A stretch of 35,754 nt of DNA from Lachnospiraceae bacterium (GTDB lineage: Bacteria; Bacillota; Clostridia; Lachnospirales; Lachnospiraceae): assembly GCA_017453865.1 (NCBI GenBank), contig JAFTEC010000144.1, positions 1 through 35,754 of the forward strand, read 5' to 3'. Below, one piece after another: positions 24,365 to 33,467 of this stretch (positions within the stretch are counted from its first letter, which is position 1; each line of letters opens with the position of its first letter). Both the position numbers and the translations under genes were made by a program. The notes beneath the pieces are model-generated. The model was given only the letters and a program-made list of their open reading frames with translations. It had not been told where the DNA came from and did not search any database.

Positions 24365-24912
24365 GAGTCATAGCCGGAAGCGCGAGGCGTATGCCCCTGA
24401 AAACCCTGGCGGGACTTGATACGAGACCCACCCAGGACATCATAAAGGAGACCCTGTTCAATGTGATACAGATGAGGGTGCCGGGAAGCAGGTTCCTCGA
24501 CCTTTTTTCCGGAAGCGGGGCAATAGGGATAGAGGCTCTGTCAAGAGGGGCGAGAGAAGCTTATTTTGTGGAACAGAACAGGAAGGCTGCAAGTATTATC
24601 CGGCAGAATCTTGAATTTACCCATCTTTCCGACAGGGCCGGGCTATTCCAGACCGAGGTAATGATAGCCCTTAACCGCTTTGAAGAAAAAGGAATTTTTG
24701 ATATAATCCATATGGATCCTCCCTATGAAAGCGGACTTGAAAAAAACGTTCTGGAGTACTTAAGCACCTCCGGTCTTGTTGGTGAGGACAGCCTTATAAT
24801 TGTTGAAGCCTCGAAGAAGACCGACCTTTCCTATACGGAGGATTTGGGGTATATTATAGAGAAGGACAAGCAGTATAAGCATAACCGTCATCTGTTTCTT
24901 AAAAGGGGTTAA
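24361..24912 (+). CDS. rsmD: 16S rRNA (guanine(966)-N2)-methyltransferase
   Basis: The 183-aa SAM-dependent enzyme methylates G966 of 16S rRNA during 30S assembly. It begins MRVIAGSARRMPL and has the RPTQDIIKETLFN stretch typical of RsmD. The SAM-binding motif FLDLFSGSGAIGIEALSRGA follows, and the catalytic motif DPPY is at residues 119-122. The gene overlaps parC by 4 bp and is followed 9 bp later by coaD, the common rsmD-coaD pairing in Firmicutes. Confidence 0.95.
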   Translation: MRVIAGSARRMPLKTLAGLDTRPTQDIIKETLFNVIQMRVPGSRFLDLFSGSGAIGIEALSRGAREAYFVEQNRKAASIIRQNLEFTHLSDRAGLFQTEVMIALNRFEEKGIFDIIHMDPPYESGLEKNVLEYLSTSGLVGEDSLIIVEASKKTDLSYTEDLGYIIEKDKQYKHNRHLFLKRG

Positions 24913-24921
24913 TGTTATTTT

Positions 24922-25431
24922 ATGAGTAATGCGGTTTATCCCGGTTCCTTTGATCCGGTCACCAAGGGGCACCTGGATATCATCAGAAGAGCAGCAAAAA
25001 TGTTTGACCGGCTTACCGTCAGTGTTCTCAACAATTCGGACAAGTGTCCGTTGTTTTCCTCTGATGAACGTGTTAATATGTTACGCGTGATCTGTCGGGA
25101 CATTCCGAATGTGGAGATAGATTCCTTTTCCGGTCTCACGGCGGATTATGCGAAGAAAAGCGGTACAGATGTCATTATTAGGGGCTTAAGAGCGGTAACG
25201 GACTTTGAGTATGAGCTGCAGATGGCACAGACCAACAGAAAGATACTGCCTAGCCTTGATACGGTTTTTCTGACCACCAGTCTGGAATATGCCTATCTCT
25301 CGTCGTCGATAGTCCGGGAGGTGGCTTCCTACGGCGGGGACATAAGCGAATTTGTGACACCCGAGGTGGCAGAGGCGGTATACAAAAAGCTTGAAAACAG
25401 CCGGGTTGAAAAAAGCAAGAGGAAATACTAA
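24922..25431 (+). CDS. coaD: Phosphopantetheine adenylyltransferase
   Basis: The 169-aa enzyme adenylates 4'-phosphopantetheine to dephospho-CoA, the penultimate step of coenzyme A synthesis. It shows the nucleotidyltransferase start [16 protein letters not shown] (T/HxGH at residues 14-17), the [19 protein letters not shown] substrate loop and the second nucleotide motif [16 protein letters not shown] lies about 14 nt upstream, a little far from the ATG. The last base of the stop codon is the first base of the next ATG (TAATG). Confidence 0.97.
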   Translation: MSNAVYPGSFDPVTKGHLDIIRRAAKMFDRLTVSVLNNSDKCPLFSSDERVNMLRVICRDIPNVEIDSFSGLTADYAKKSGTDVIIRGLRAVTDFEYELQMAQTNRKILPSLDTVFLTTSLEYAYLSSSIVREVASYGGDISEFVTPEVAEAVYKKLENSRVEKSKRKY

Positions 25432-26282
25432 TGGTTAGTAAGATCGAACAGATAATCGAGGAAATGGAAGAGCTTATTGACGGCTGCAAATATGCAACCT
25501 TTTCCAGCACCAAGATACTCGTGGACAAGGAAGAGATCGATGAGCTTCTTCATGAGCTGAGGACTCATACACCTGATGAGATCATGCGCTGCCAGAAGAT
25601 CATCAGCAATAAGGAGGCCATTCTGGCGGATGCACATGCAAAGGCTGATGAGCTCGTGAAGAAGGCTCAGGATTTTTCGGATCAGATGGTAAGCCAGCAT
25701 GAGATCATGCAGCAGGCCTACGCCCAGGCAGGAGAAATAGTTAAGCAGGCTAATCTTCAGGCTCAGGAGATCATGGGGACGGCTTCCGTTCAGGCCGAGA
25801 ATATCCAGTCCTCCGCCATTCAGTATACCGACGATTCACTGGCAAATATACAGCAGATCCTTATGGCTTCCATTCAGGAGACACAGGATAATAATAATAA
25901 TCTGATCAATTCGCTCTCACAGATATTGAGCGTTGTCAATGCAAACCGCGCCGAGCTCCATCCCGATGAGGAGGAGCTTGCTAGGAATGCTGCCATTGCG
26001 GAGAGAGCCGAGGCAGAGAGGATGATGAATGCGGCGCTTAACCCGGCGGAGGAGCTGCCCTCCTATGCGGACAGTGTTTCCGCGGGCAATACGGCTACTG
26101 CTCCCGTTACGGATGATGCCGTTAACGTTCAGGCTCCTACCGTTACTCCCGCTGCCGCCGATACCGCAGACAGTCCGGCGGACAATACCGGGGCGCTTCC
26201 CTCAGCAAAGAGCTCCGGCAGGAAGTTTAAGGGCGGTGTATCAAAAGCTATTTTAGAAGCAGAGGAACGAGGTAATAAGTAA
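25431..26282 (+). CDS. Coiled-coil protein with disordered tail, conserved-looking neighbour of coaD
   Basis: The 283-aa soluble protein has no membrane segment. Residues 1-60 are helical and acidic, with DKEEIDELLHELR. Residues 60-180 form a long helix rich in Ala, Gln and Glu with near-periodic repeats (AKADELVKKAQ, AQAGEIVKQANLQAQEI). These resemble V-type ATPase subunit E/H stalks or DivIVA-like helices. Residues 205-265 are Ala/Pro/Thr/Asp-rich and likely disordered. A basic end, SSGRKFKGGVSKAILEAEERG, follows. Its start overlaps coaD by 1 bp. Database names such as 'ATPase' for such proteins rest on coiled-coil similarity. A scaffolding or cell-division role is only a guess. Confidence 0.75.
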   Translation: MVSKIEQIIEEMEELIDGCKYATFSSTKILVDKEEIDELLHELRTHTPDEIMRCQKIISNKEAILADAHAKADELVKKAQDFSDQMVSQHEIMQQAYAQAGEIVKQANLQAQEIMGTASVQAENIQSSAIQYTDDSLANIQQILMASIQETQDNNNNLINSLSQILSVVNANRAELHPDEEELARNAAIAERAEAERMMNAALNPAEELPSYADSVSAGNTATAPVTDDAVNVQAPTVTPAAADTADSPADNTGALPSAKSSGRKFKGGVSKAILEAEERGNK

Positions 26283-26284
26283 AT

Positions 26285-27739
26285 ATGGCTGTTCTTTCCG
26301 ATCTGGAACCAAAGGAAGTATTTAAGTATTTTGAAGAGATAAGTATGATACCAAGGGGTTCTCACAACACCTCCGGCATATCTGCTTATCTCTATAAATT
26401 TGCCCTTGATAACGGCTTTAAGGCAAGACAGGATGAAATGGGAAACGTCGTGGTCTTCGTTCCTGCCGCGGCAGGTTATGAGGAAAAAAAGCCCGTGATC
26501 CTTCAGGGGCATATGGATATGGTCTGTGAAAAGGCCTCCGATTCAAAGCATGATTTTATGCATGATCCGCTGGATCTCCGTGTTATGGATGATGAGATCT
26601 TTGCCGGAGGGACCACTCTCGGCGGAGATGACGGTATAGCCCTTGCCTATGCGATGGCTGCCGCCACGGACAAGGAATTGAAGCACCCCGCCCTGGAGCT
26701 CGTCTTCACGGTTGATGAAGAGATTGGCATGGAGGGCGCTGTTTTTCTCGACACCTCGGATCTGAAGGCCGGATATATGCTGAATATCGATACCGAGGAG
26801 GAGGGAGAGATAGTTACCAGCTCCGCAGGGGGATTAAATGCGGTAATGTCCGTTCCGGTTAAGTATAAGAAGATGTCCGGTGAGGAATATAAGATCGTTA
26901 TAAGCGGACTAAAGGGCGGGCACTCCGGAACCGAGATCGACCGTTATCACGCAAATGCCATCATCATTATGGGAAGGCTTCTTCATTTCCTCCGCACAAA
27001 GGAACTGGATTTTTACGTTTCAGGTCTCGACGGGGGACTTATGAATAATGCTATCCCCCGTGATGCGGAATCAAATATCCTTCTTTCAAAGGAGGACATG
27101 GACAGGTTTGAGGGTCTTATCGGTGAATTTGAAGCCACGATAAAGAATGAGTACCGTGCCAATGAGAATAATATAATGATCTACTGCGACCACAAGGGCA
27201 CGGTTGAAAAGGAAGTACTTCATAAGAAGCATCAGGAAAGGGTCATTTTCCTCTTAAACACTGTTCCGGACGGAGTACAGAGGATGAGCCAGGAGGAGGC
27301 AACTAAGGGGCTCGTTGAAACCTCCTTAAATAACGGTATCATGCGGCTTACGGAAAAGGAGTTTTACTTAAATGCCTCGGTGAGGAGCTCCATTTCCTCG
27401 GCAAAGCAGGCTCTTTCCGATAAGCTTAAGTATCTTACCGAGACCATAGGCGGACGTTATGAGGCAAGCGGGGATTATCCCGCCTGGGAATTCAACGATG
27501 ATTCATACCTTTTGAAGAAGACCGTTGAGGTATTTAAGTCCCAATACGGCTATGAGCCGAAGGTCGTAGGCATACACGCCGGTATCGAATGCGGCATTTT
27601 CTTTGATAAGATGCCGGGACTTGACATTATTTCCATCGGACCTGAAATGGACGGCGTACATACTCCCCAGGAAAAACTCCATATAGGCTCTGTAAAAAGG
27701 ACCTGGGAGCTTATAAGGGGTATTCTGGAAGATCTTTAA
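26285..27739 (+). CDS. pepD: Aminoacyl-histidine dipeptidase (beta-Ala-His dipeptidase, M20 family)
   Basis: The 484-aa cytosolic metallopeptidase of the M20C type hydrolyses Xaa-His and other dipeptides. Metal and catalytic motifs are intact: QGHMDMVCEK (first His and Asp), TLGGDDGIALA (bridging Asp), DEEIGMEGA (catalytic and metal Glu), and LNIDTEEEGE. The lid domain contains the conserved GLKGGHSGTEID. The C-terminal HAGIECGIF and ISIGPEMDGVHTPQE carry the last ligands. It starts 2 bp after the coiled-coil gene and overlaps the HAD gene by 1 bp (TAATG). Confidence 0.95.
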   Translation: MAVLSDLEPKEVFKYFEEISMIPRGSHNTSGISAYLYKFALDNGFKARQDEMGNVVVFVPAAAGYEEKKPVILQGHMDMVCEKASDSKHDFMHDPLDLRVMDDEIFAGGTTLGGDDGIALAYAMAAATDKELKHPALELVFTVDEEIGMEGAVFLDTSDLKAGYMLNIDTEEEGEIVTSSAGGLNAVMSVPVKYKKMSGEEYKIVISGLKGGHSGTEIDRYHANAIIIMGRLLHFLRTKELDFYVSGLDGGLMNNAIPRDAESNILLSKEDMDRFEGLIGEFEATIKNEYRANENNIMIYCDHKGTVEKEVLHKKHQERVIFLLNTVPDGVQRMSQEEATKGLVETSLNNGIMRLTEKEFYLNASVRSSISSAKQALSDKLKYLTETIGGRYEASGDYPAWEFNDDSYLLKKTVEVFKSQYGYEPKVVGIHAGIECGIFFDKMPGLDIISIGPEMDGVHTPQEKLHIGSVKRTWELIRGILEDL

Positions 27740-28395
27740 TGGGAATAAAGCTTGAAAACATAGATGCGGCACTCTTTGATATGGACGGAACCCTGGTTGA
27801 TTCCATGTGGATGTGGGCAAGTATTGACAGGGAACTGATGGAGAAAAGGGGTATTGCCTTTGACAGGCATTTCCAGATAGAGATCGAGGGAATGTCCTAT
27901 AATCAGACAGTCGCCTATATGAAGGACAGATTCGGTCTCAGTGAGAGTATCGATGAGATCAAGGCTGAGATCAATGCTCTTGCCAGAGATAAGTACGAAT
28001 TTGAGGTCACATATAAGCCCGGCGCCCTGGAGTTTTTAAAGGAATGCAGGAAAGCCGGGATCAAATGCGGCATGTCTACAAGTAACAGTAAAGAGCTCCT
28101 GTCCGCCTGTGAGAGGAATCTTCATTTCATGGAATATTTCCAGTCTGTCAGGACCACAAACGAGGTAGAGAACAGTAAGCCCTTCCCTGACTGCTATCTT
28201 CTAAATGCTTCGGATCTTCAGGTTGAGCCCTCCCGCTGTGTGGTCTTCGAGGATATCATACCCGGCATCAGAGCGGGAATAGCCGCAGGAATGCGTGTTT
28301 ATGCGGTTAAGGACGATTATTCCGTTCCGGTCGAGGATGAAAAGAGAAGGCTTTCCGATGGCTTTATCTCGGATTTCAGGGAGCTTATAATCTAG
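27739..28395 (+). CDS. HAD-superfamily phosphatase/phosphomutase, beta-phosphoglucomutase-like subfamily
   Basis: The 218-aa protein has motif I LFDMDGTLVDS (nucleophile D14, general acid D16), an alpha-helical cap with FEVTYKPGALEFL at its exit, motif II MSTSNSKELL, the catalytic lysine region NSKPFPDCYLL and motif IV VVFEDIIPGIRAG. The layout matches small-molecule phosphatases of subclass I. The substrate cannot be deduced. It ends the run of overlapping genes from parC, and a new promoter follows. Confidence 0.93.
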   Translation: MGIKLENIDAALFDMDGTLVDSMWMWASIDRELMEKRGIAFDRHFQIEIEGMSYNQTVAYMKDRFGLSESIDEIKAEINALARDKYEFEVTYKPGALEFLKECRKAGIKCGMSTSNSKELLSACERNLHFMEYFQSVRTTNEVENSKPFPDCYLLNASDLQVEPSRCVVFEDIIPGIRAGIAAGMRVYAVKDDYSVPVEDEKRRLSDGFISDFRELII

Positions 28396-28431
28396 CGCTT
28401 ATCTTATTCACCTTTCCCCGTAAATATCTGC

Positions 28432-28461
28432 TTCACATACCGTTATTATCTGTGATATAAT
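28432..28461 (+). promoter_or_regulatory. Promoter of the vanW-family gene
   Basis: TTCACA (28432-28437), an 18-bp spacer and TGATATAAT (28453-28461), a consensus extended -10. The leader is about 26 nt and contains GAGGAG 7 nt before the ATG at 28494. Confidence 0.75.
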
Positions 28462-28493
28462 CCGCGTGAGGAGTTTTTTTGAGGAGTTTTATT

Positions 28494-30047
28494 ATGAAGA
28501 AGTTTGCTTGTTTTTTTATGCTGCCCTTAATTATTGCGGCTTTGTCGGGGTGCAGCGGTTTTCTCACAGGCTATGATGATCTGCCTGCGGATTCCGGACT
28601 GAGGACCGAGGCCGTAAAGGAGATTATTCCTCCCGGAGCCCTTCCCGGGAATGTATATCTCAATGTTTCCGCCATTACATTGGATGAGCCTGTCATCAAT
28701 CTTCATGCCCTTACTTTGGACGAGGCAAGGAAGAAGATAGGTGACAGCTATGATTTTTCCCTCCATGTGAATAACGCTAACCCGGATATCGATGAATTCA
28801 GGAGCTATTCTCTTTCCGGCAACGTTGCCGAAGGAAATACGAGGTCCTTTGATCCGGATAGTGTGTCCGGGGATAAAATAGCTTCTTCATCCGATATAGT
28901 CGGCGAGGACAGCTATGAGCTTCCGGATATTATTTCGGATGAAGCGGATAAGCTCTTAAACGAGATCTATGATCAGCATATGGACGATAAGCCCGGGGCT
29001 GAATTCAGCTACAGTCTTGATATTCCCTGCGATGAATATTCCGAGTTCTATGCAAAGCTTATACATGACGCCTGGAGCTCCGATGCAGCGGTTAATGTGA
29101 TAACCGCCTTTGACAGGGACAGCAATGAATTTCTTTTCGGCGGCGGACATAAAGGCTATGAGGTGGATCTTAATAAGCTTACGGCAGACATCAGGGAGCA
29201 CTTTGATACCAGGGATTTTACCTCCGATATAGAGGCTGATGGTGACAGCTTCACTGTTTCCGCCGATGAATTGAAGAATAAATATCAGGAGCTATCCTCA
29301 TTCGAGACCCATACCACAAATGTTGCCGTGAGAAACAGGAATGTTTCCCTGGCTGCGGATTCCATTAACGGGACCATCGTTAAGCCGGGAGAGGAGTTCT
29401 CCTATAACGGTACCGTCGGAAAGCGCACAAAGGACAAGGGATACGGAGAGGCAGGAGCCTATCTTAACGGCGAGGTAGTTCAGGAAATAGGCGGCGGAGT
29501 CTGCCAGGTATCAACGACCCTCTATAATGCTGTATTCCGTGCCGGCCTGCAGAGTACCGAGAGGACCAGCCACACCTTTGCGCCGAGCTATGTGACTCCC
29601 GGACTTGACGCGACGGTTTCCTGGGGCGGTCCGGACTATAAATTCGTCAATAATTCGCCTTATCCTGTCGGCATCAAAGCCCATTACGAGAACAGGGCAG
29701 TTAAGGTATCGATATACGGGGTTCCGATCCTCCCCGAGGGAGAAAAGTGGGATCTGGTGTCAAATAAGACAGCGACTCTTGGTGTTCCGGCACCCGTCTA
29801 CATTTCCTCCGGAAAGGCGGAAAACGGTTCCGCGGGAAGTATCTGGGAGGCGTACAAGGTTGTCTATAAGGACGGGGAAGAGAGCGCAAGGGTATTTGAC
29901 CATAAATCAAAGTACGTGGGACATACCCCAAGGATATATGTGAATCCCCTTATACCGGAGGGTATGACTCCGGAGGAATACAATGCAGCCATGGCTGCTC
30001 TTGCACTTCAGGCGGCACAGGCTCAGCTTCAGCCCCAGACCCAGTAG
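28494..30047 (+). CDS. VanW-family lipoprotein
   Basis: The product is 517 aa from ATG 28494, which has GAGGAG correctly spaced; the in-frame TTG at 28479 is less likely. The lipoprotein signal ends LIIAALSGC, so Cys20 is the lipid anchor and the protein is extracellular. Residues about 60-260 form a low-similarity region of the kind found before VanW domains (putative peptidoglycan binding). The VanW domain follows, about 270-405: VKPGEEFSYNGTVGKRT, GYGEAGAYLNGEVVQEIGGG, VCQVSTTLYNAVFRAGL, SHTFAPSYV and SPYPVGIKA. VanW function is unknown despite its link to vancomycin-resistance clusters; no van genes are nearby. The Pro/Gln-rich tail looks disordered. Confidence 0.92.
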   Translation: MKKFACFFMLPLIIAALSGCSGFLTGYDDLPADSGLRTEAVKEIIPPGALPGNVYLNVSAITLDEPVINLHALTLDEARKKIGDSYDFSLHVNNANPDIDEFRSYSLSGNVAEGNTRSFDPDSVSGDKIASSSDIVGEDSYELPDIISDEADKLLNEIYDQHMDDKPGAEFSYSLDIPCDEYSEFYAKLIHDAWSSDAAVNVITAFDRDSNEFLFGGGHKGYEVDLNKLTADIREHFDTRDFTSDIEADGDSFTVSADELKNKYQELSSFETHTTNVAVRNRNVSLAADSINGTIVKPGEEFSYNGTVGKRTKDKGYGEAGAYLNGEVVQEIGGGVCQVSTTLYNAVFRAGLQSTERTSHTFAPSYVTPGLDATVSWGGPDYKFVNNSPYPVGIKAHYENRAVKVSIYGVPILPEGEKWDLVSNKTATLGVPAPVYISSGKAENGSAGSIWEAYKVVYKDGEESARVFDHKSKYVGHTPRIYVNPLIPEGMTPEEYNAAMAALALQAAQAQLQPQTQ

Positions 30048-30067
30048 GACTGTGAGGATAATAACGA

Positions 30068-33000
30068 ATGTCAGACAGGCTCACCGCTATAGTAAACAAT
30101 AAGGATTTCATCGCGAACGGTATCTCTGCCATGCCGGGCGGATTTTTTGTCTATCGTGCGGATTATGAAACCGAAGAGATCATTTATGCCAATAAGGCTT
30201 TACTTAAGATCTTTGAATGTGAAACGGAGGAGGAGTTCTTAGAGCTTACCGGGGGGACATTCAAGGGTCTCGTATTAGATGAAGATTACGCTCATATCGA
30301 AAAGAGCATAAAGGACCAGATAGAAAAAAGCGAAAATAAATTTGATGATGTCACCTACAGGATAAAGACCCGCTCCGGACAGATCAAGTATATCGAAGAC
30401 TTCGGCAGCTATGTCGAGGATCCTAAGGAGGGGCCTCTTTTCTATGTATTTGTTTCAGATCCGCAGGGTAAGATCGATCCTGTCACCGGTCTTCCGAACA
30501 GGAAGGCATTTTTCAAGTCCGTTGAAAAACGTATAGCTGAGCTTGACGGAGAGGGTTATCCCGAGATCGTTGCCTTTGACCTTAACGGTATGAAGGGCTT
30601 TAATTCAAGGTACGGCTTTAAGGAGGGAGACAGGCTTTTACGCTCCTTCGGGGATATCCTCAGGATCAACTTCGGGAGTGAATTCTGCTCGAGATTCGGG
30701 GAGGATCATTTCTGTGCCTACTGCGACCAGGGAGGTGCGGAGGATATCTTAAGCGATGTCATCGATTCCTTCCAGAATAACAGGGACGGCAGGACCCTTC
30801 CCGTAAAGATCGGTATCACGACCTACGATAAGGATATTTCTGTATTTGACCACTACGAGAGAGCCCGTCTCGCCTGTCAGACCCAGAAGAAGTTCTACGG
30901 GTCCAGCATAGGCTACTATGACGACTCTATGACAAAGGATTTCTCGAAGAATGAGTATATATTGAGCCATGTTGATACGGCGATTGCGAATGGCTGGATA
31001 AAGGTGTTTTTACAGCCCGTGGTCCGTACCCTTACCGGACAGGTTTGCAGCGGAGAAGCACTTACACGCTGGATAGATCCGGAATACGGCTTCATTTCCC
31101 CCGGAGATTTTGTGCCGCTTCTTGAAAGCGCCGGTCTTTCCTATAAGCTTGATACCTATATGGTAGAGAAGGTTACCGAGATCCTTTATAATGAAATTAA
31201 GGAGGGAAAGAACCCTGTCCCGGTTTCGGTTAATCTTTCAAGGACAGATTTTCTCTACTGCGATCCGGTACAGATCATTGTGGAGGCACTGGACCGGTAT
31301 AATCTGAGCCGTTCCCTTATCTGCGTGGAAATAACGGAGAGCGCATTCACCGAACAGCCTGAGTACATTAAGGATGCCATTGAACGCTTTCATTATGAAG
31401 GGATAGAGGTCTGGATGGACGACTTCGGCAGCGGATATTCCTCCCTTAATGTCTTAAAGGACTTTGATTTTGACGAAATTAAGATAGATATGGCCTTTCT
31501 CCGTAATTTCGGTGATAAATCCAGGATAATCGTGACAAAGGTCGTACAGATGGCAAAGGAACTCGGCATCCATACCCTGGCGGAGGGCGTGGAGACCCTT
31601 GAGCATGTGGAATTCTTACGTAATATCGGCTGTGAAAAGATACAGGGCTATTACTATGCGAAGCCGATGGCATATCAGGAGCAGATGGAGAATCTCTTAG
31701 AGCATGGTTTTGGTTTTGAAAATAAGGAAATTGCTTCTGTTTATGAAAAGACCGGACTTGTGAACCTGGCCACCACTCTTTCCAGAGCTCTTTTCTTTTA
31801 TGAAAACGGTATTTTCAAGCCTGTTTTCCTTAATGAACAGTATATTAAGACCATTGCGAAGACCGGCCTGACCTCGGAAGAGATCATAGAAAAGAACATG
31901 AATACCTCAAGCTCCCGGATAAGCAAGCAATTCCGTGATCTTGCGGAAAAGACCATTAAGAGTAAGCAGACCGAGCGCATGACCTTTGTATTAAGGAATA
32001 ATTACTTCCATTTTTCCTTTTTGGACGTGGCAGATTCAAGGTTCGGAAACATGCTTCTTGCTTCCATTGACCGCTCTGTTTTCGAGGAACAGGAATCCAG
32101 AGCTGTCATGGATGATATACTCCGGAATATAAGTCTTGTTTATGACAGCATATATCTCATAGATATTGATGATGATTCAAGGACAGTCATCTCATCAAGC
32201 CTCACAAATGAAGCAGTAGGTGACGTGGTCTACGGTCTTAAACACTTCTATTCCAAATATTCCGCCCGTGATATATATCCCGATGACTATAAGCGCTGGA
32301 TGGATCAGTTAAGGAAAGAGGATTTTTACGGTATTTTTAATGACAGGGGAAAGGGCATCTTTGCTGACGCTGTAAGGATGAAGGACGAGAACGGGAACTA
32401 TACCTGGATAGACTTTACGGTTATACATATCCCCGAGTCCGACGGGAAGCGTTTCCTTCTCTGTGTTCGTCCCTCGGTTCTTGAGTTCCAGCCTGATCTT
32501 GCCGAGGTTGCCACAAATGCAAGAATTGATACGGATGCCATGAATCCTGATTCCGATCTTATCCGCTCCATGGTGGAGGCCTCCGATATCAGGATCTTCT
32601 GGAAGGACACCGAGAGACGCTATGTGGGCGCCAGCAAGGCTTTTTTGGAGTATTACGGCCTTGATTCAATAGACGAGATCAAGGGAAAGACCGATGAGGA
32701 GCTTGGCTGGTTTGTAAATGACAGCTACTCCGTAAGCTATGAGAAAGATGTGATAAAGCGCGGCCAGGTGGTCAAAAATTCCGTGGACAGCGTTTTGATC
32801 GACGGGGTGCTCAGAAATATCCTTATGACCAGATTCCCGGTTCATACCAGAGGGAAAATATCCGGTCTCATGGGCTATATGATAGATCTTGATTTTGACG
32901 TGGAGGCGGATGACGGAGTTGCCAAGGGCATGCTGAGGGATCCGGTAACGGGACTTATGAATATGCAGGGCCAGATGCTTTCACTCATAAGTCTTTATGA

Positions 33001-33397
33001 CAATTTCCTTAAAAACAATGAGGATTTTGCCAGCATCGCCATAGAGGTCAAGCGCTTTAACGATATCATCAAGGATTACGGCAGCGAGGTGGCGGATGAT
33101 CTTATAAGGATGGTCGGTATAAAGATATTGAATGCTTACGGAAGGAATGCGATCATCTCAAGGATCTACGGCTGCACCTTTACTGTGATCCTGAAGAATG
33201 TGACCGGGGAGAGGGTCATCACACTTTCCGAAAAATGTATGGATTCCATAAACGGGATACATGAAATAGACAACAGGCAGTGCAGGATCAAGGCCGTGTA
33301 CGGAGCCTCCTTCGGGTCCGAACGTGACACGGTGCAGGATATCGCTGAGCTTGCGAGACTGCGTATGAAGGGGGAGTGGATACCGCTGTCACCGTGA
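30068..33397 (+). CDS. Soluble PAS-GGDEF-EAL-PAS-PAS-GGDEF protein, probably a c-di-GMP phosphodiesterase
   Basis: The 1109-aa protein has no membrane helix. An N-terminal PAS is at about residues 15-135. A GGDEF fold starts at DPVTGLPNRKAF, but its signature reads GEDHF at 211-215, so cyclase activity is doubtful. The EAL domain keeps EAL at 330-332, SVNLS, VEITES, DDFGSGYSSL, IKIDM and AEGVE, all needed for catalysis. Two PAS-like regions follow, the second around IRIFWKDTERRYVGASKAFLEYYGL. The last is another GGDEF fold (DPVTGLMNMQGQM) with IYGCTF in place of the signature. It starts 20 bp after vanW with GAGGAT upstream. The architecture suggests several sensory inputs on one phosphodiesterase. 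Confidence 0.93.
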   Translation: MSDRLTAIVNNKDFIANGISAMPGGFFVYRADYETEEIIYANKALLKIFECETEEEFLELTGGTFKGLVLDEDYAHIEKSIKDQIEKSENKFDDVTYRIKTRSGQIKYIEDFGSYVEDPKEGPLFYVFVSDPQGKIDPVTGLPNRKAFFKSVEKRIAELDGEGYPEIVAFDLNGMKGFNSRYGFKEGDRLLRSFGDILRINFGSEFCSRFGEDHFCAYCDQGGAEDILSDVIDSFQNNRDGRTLPVKIGITTYDKDISVFDHYERARLACQTQKKFYGSSIGYYDDSMTKDFSKNEYILSHVDTAIANGWIKVFLQPVVRTLTGQVCSGEALTRWIDPEYGFISPGDFVPLLESAGLSYKLDTYMVEKVTEILYNEIKEGKNPVPVSVNLSRTDFLYCDPVQIIVEALDRYNLSRSLICVEITESAFTEQPEYIKDAIERFHYEGIEVWMDDFGSGYSSLNVLKDFDFDEIKIDMAFLRNFGDKSRIIVTKVVQMAKELGIHTLAEGVETLEHVEFLRNIGCEKIQGYYYAKPMAYQEQMENLLEHGFGFENKEIASVYEKTGLVNLATTLSRALFFYENGIFKPVFLNEQYIKTIAKTGLTSEEIIEKNMNTSSSRISKQFRDLAEKTIKSKQTERMTFVLRNNYFHFSFLDVADSRFGNMLLASIDRSVFEEQESRAVMDDILRNISLVYDSIYLIDIDDDSRTVISSSLTNEAVGDVVYGLKHFYSKYSARDIYPDDYKRWMDQLRKEDFYGIFNDRGKGIFADAVRMKDENGNYTWIDFTVIHIPESDGKRFLLCVRPSVLEFQPDLAEVATNARIDTDAMNPDSDLIRSMVEASDIRIFWKDTERRYVGASKAFLEYYGLDSIDEIKGKTDEELGWFVNDSYSVSYEKDVIKRGQVVKNSVDSVLIDGVLRNILMTRFPVHTRGKISGLMGYMIDLDFDVEADDGVAKGMLRDPVTGLMNMQGQMLSLISLYDNFLKNNEDFASIAIEVKRFNDIIKDYGSEVADDLIRMVGIKILNAYGRNAIISRIYGCTFTVILKNVTGERVITLSEKCMDSINGIHEIDNRQCRIKAVYGASFGSERDTVQDIAELARLRMKGEWIPLSP

Positions 33398-33451
33398 GGA
33401 CGTTTTTGGCGGGGCACTGCCGCGCCTGGCGCATCAGATCATGCCTGTCAG

Positions 33452-33466
33452 GTGTCCGCCGGACAC
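33452..33466. terminator. Hairpin between convergent genes, possible terminator
   Basis: GTGTCC and GGACAC pair around a 3-nt loop, immediately after the stop codon of the minus-strand microcompartment gene and 55 bp after the end of the PAS-GGDEF-EAL gene. There is no T-run, so intrinsic termination is uncertain. A second short stem GCGG/CCGC lies near 33412-33424. Confidence 0.35.
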
Positions 33467-33467
33467 T

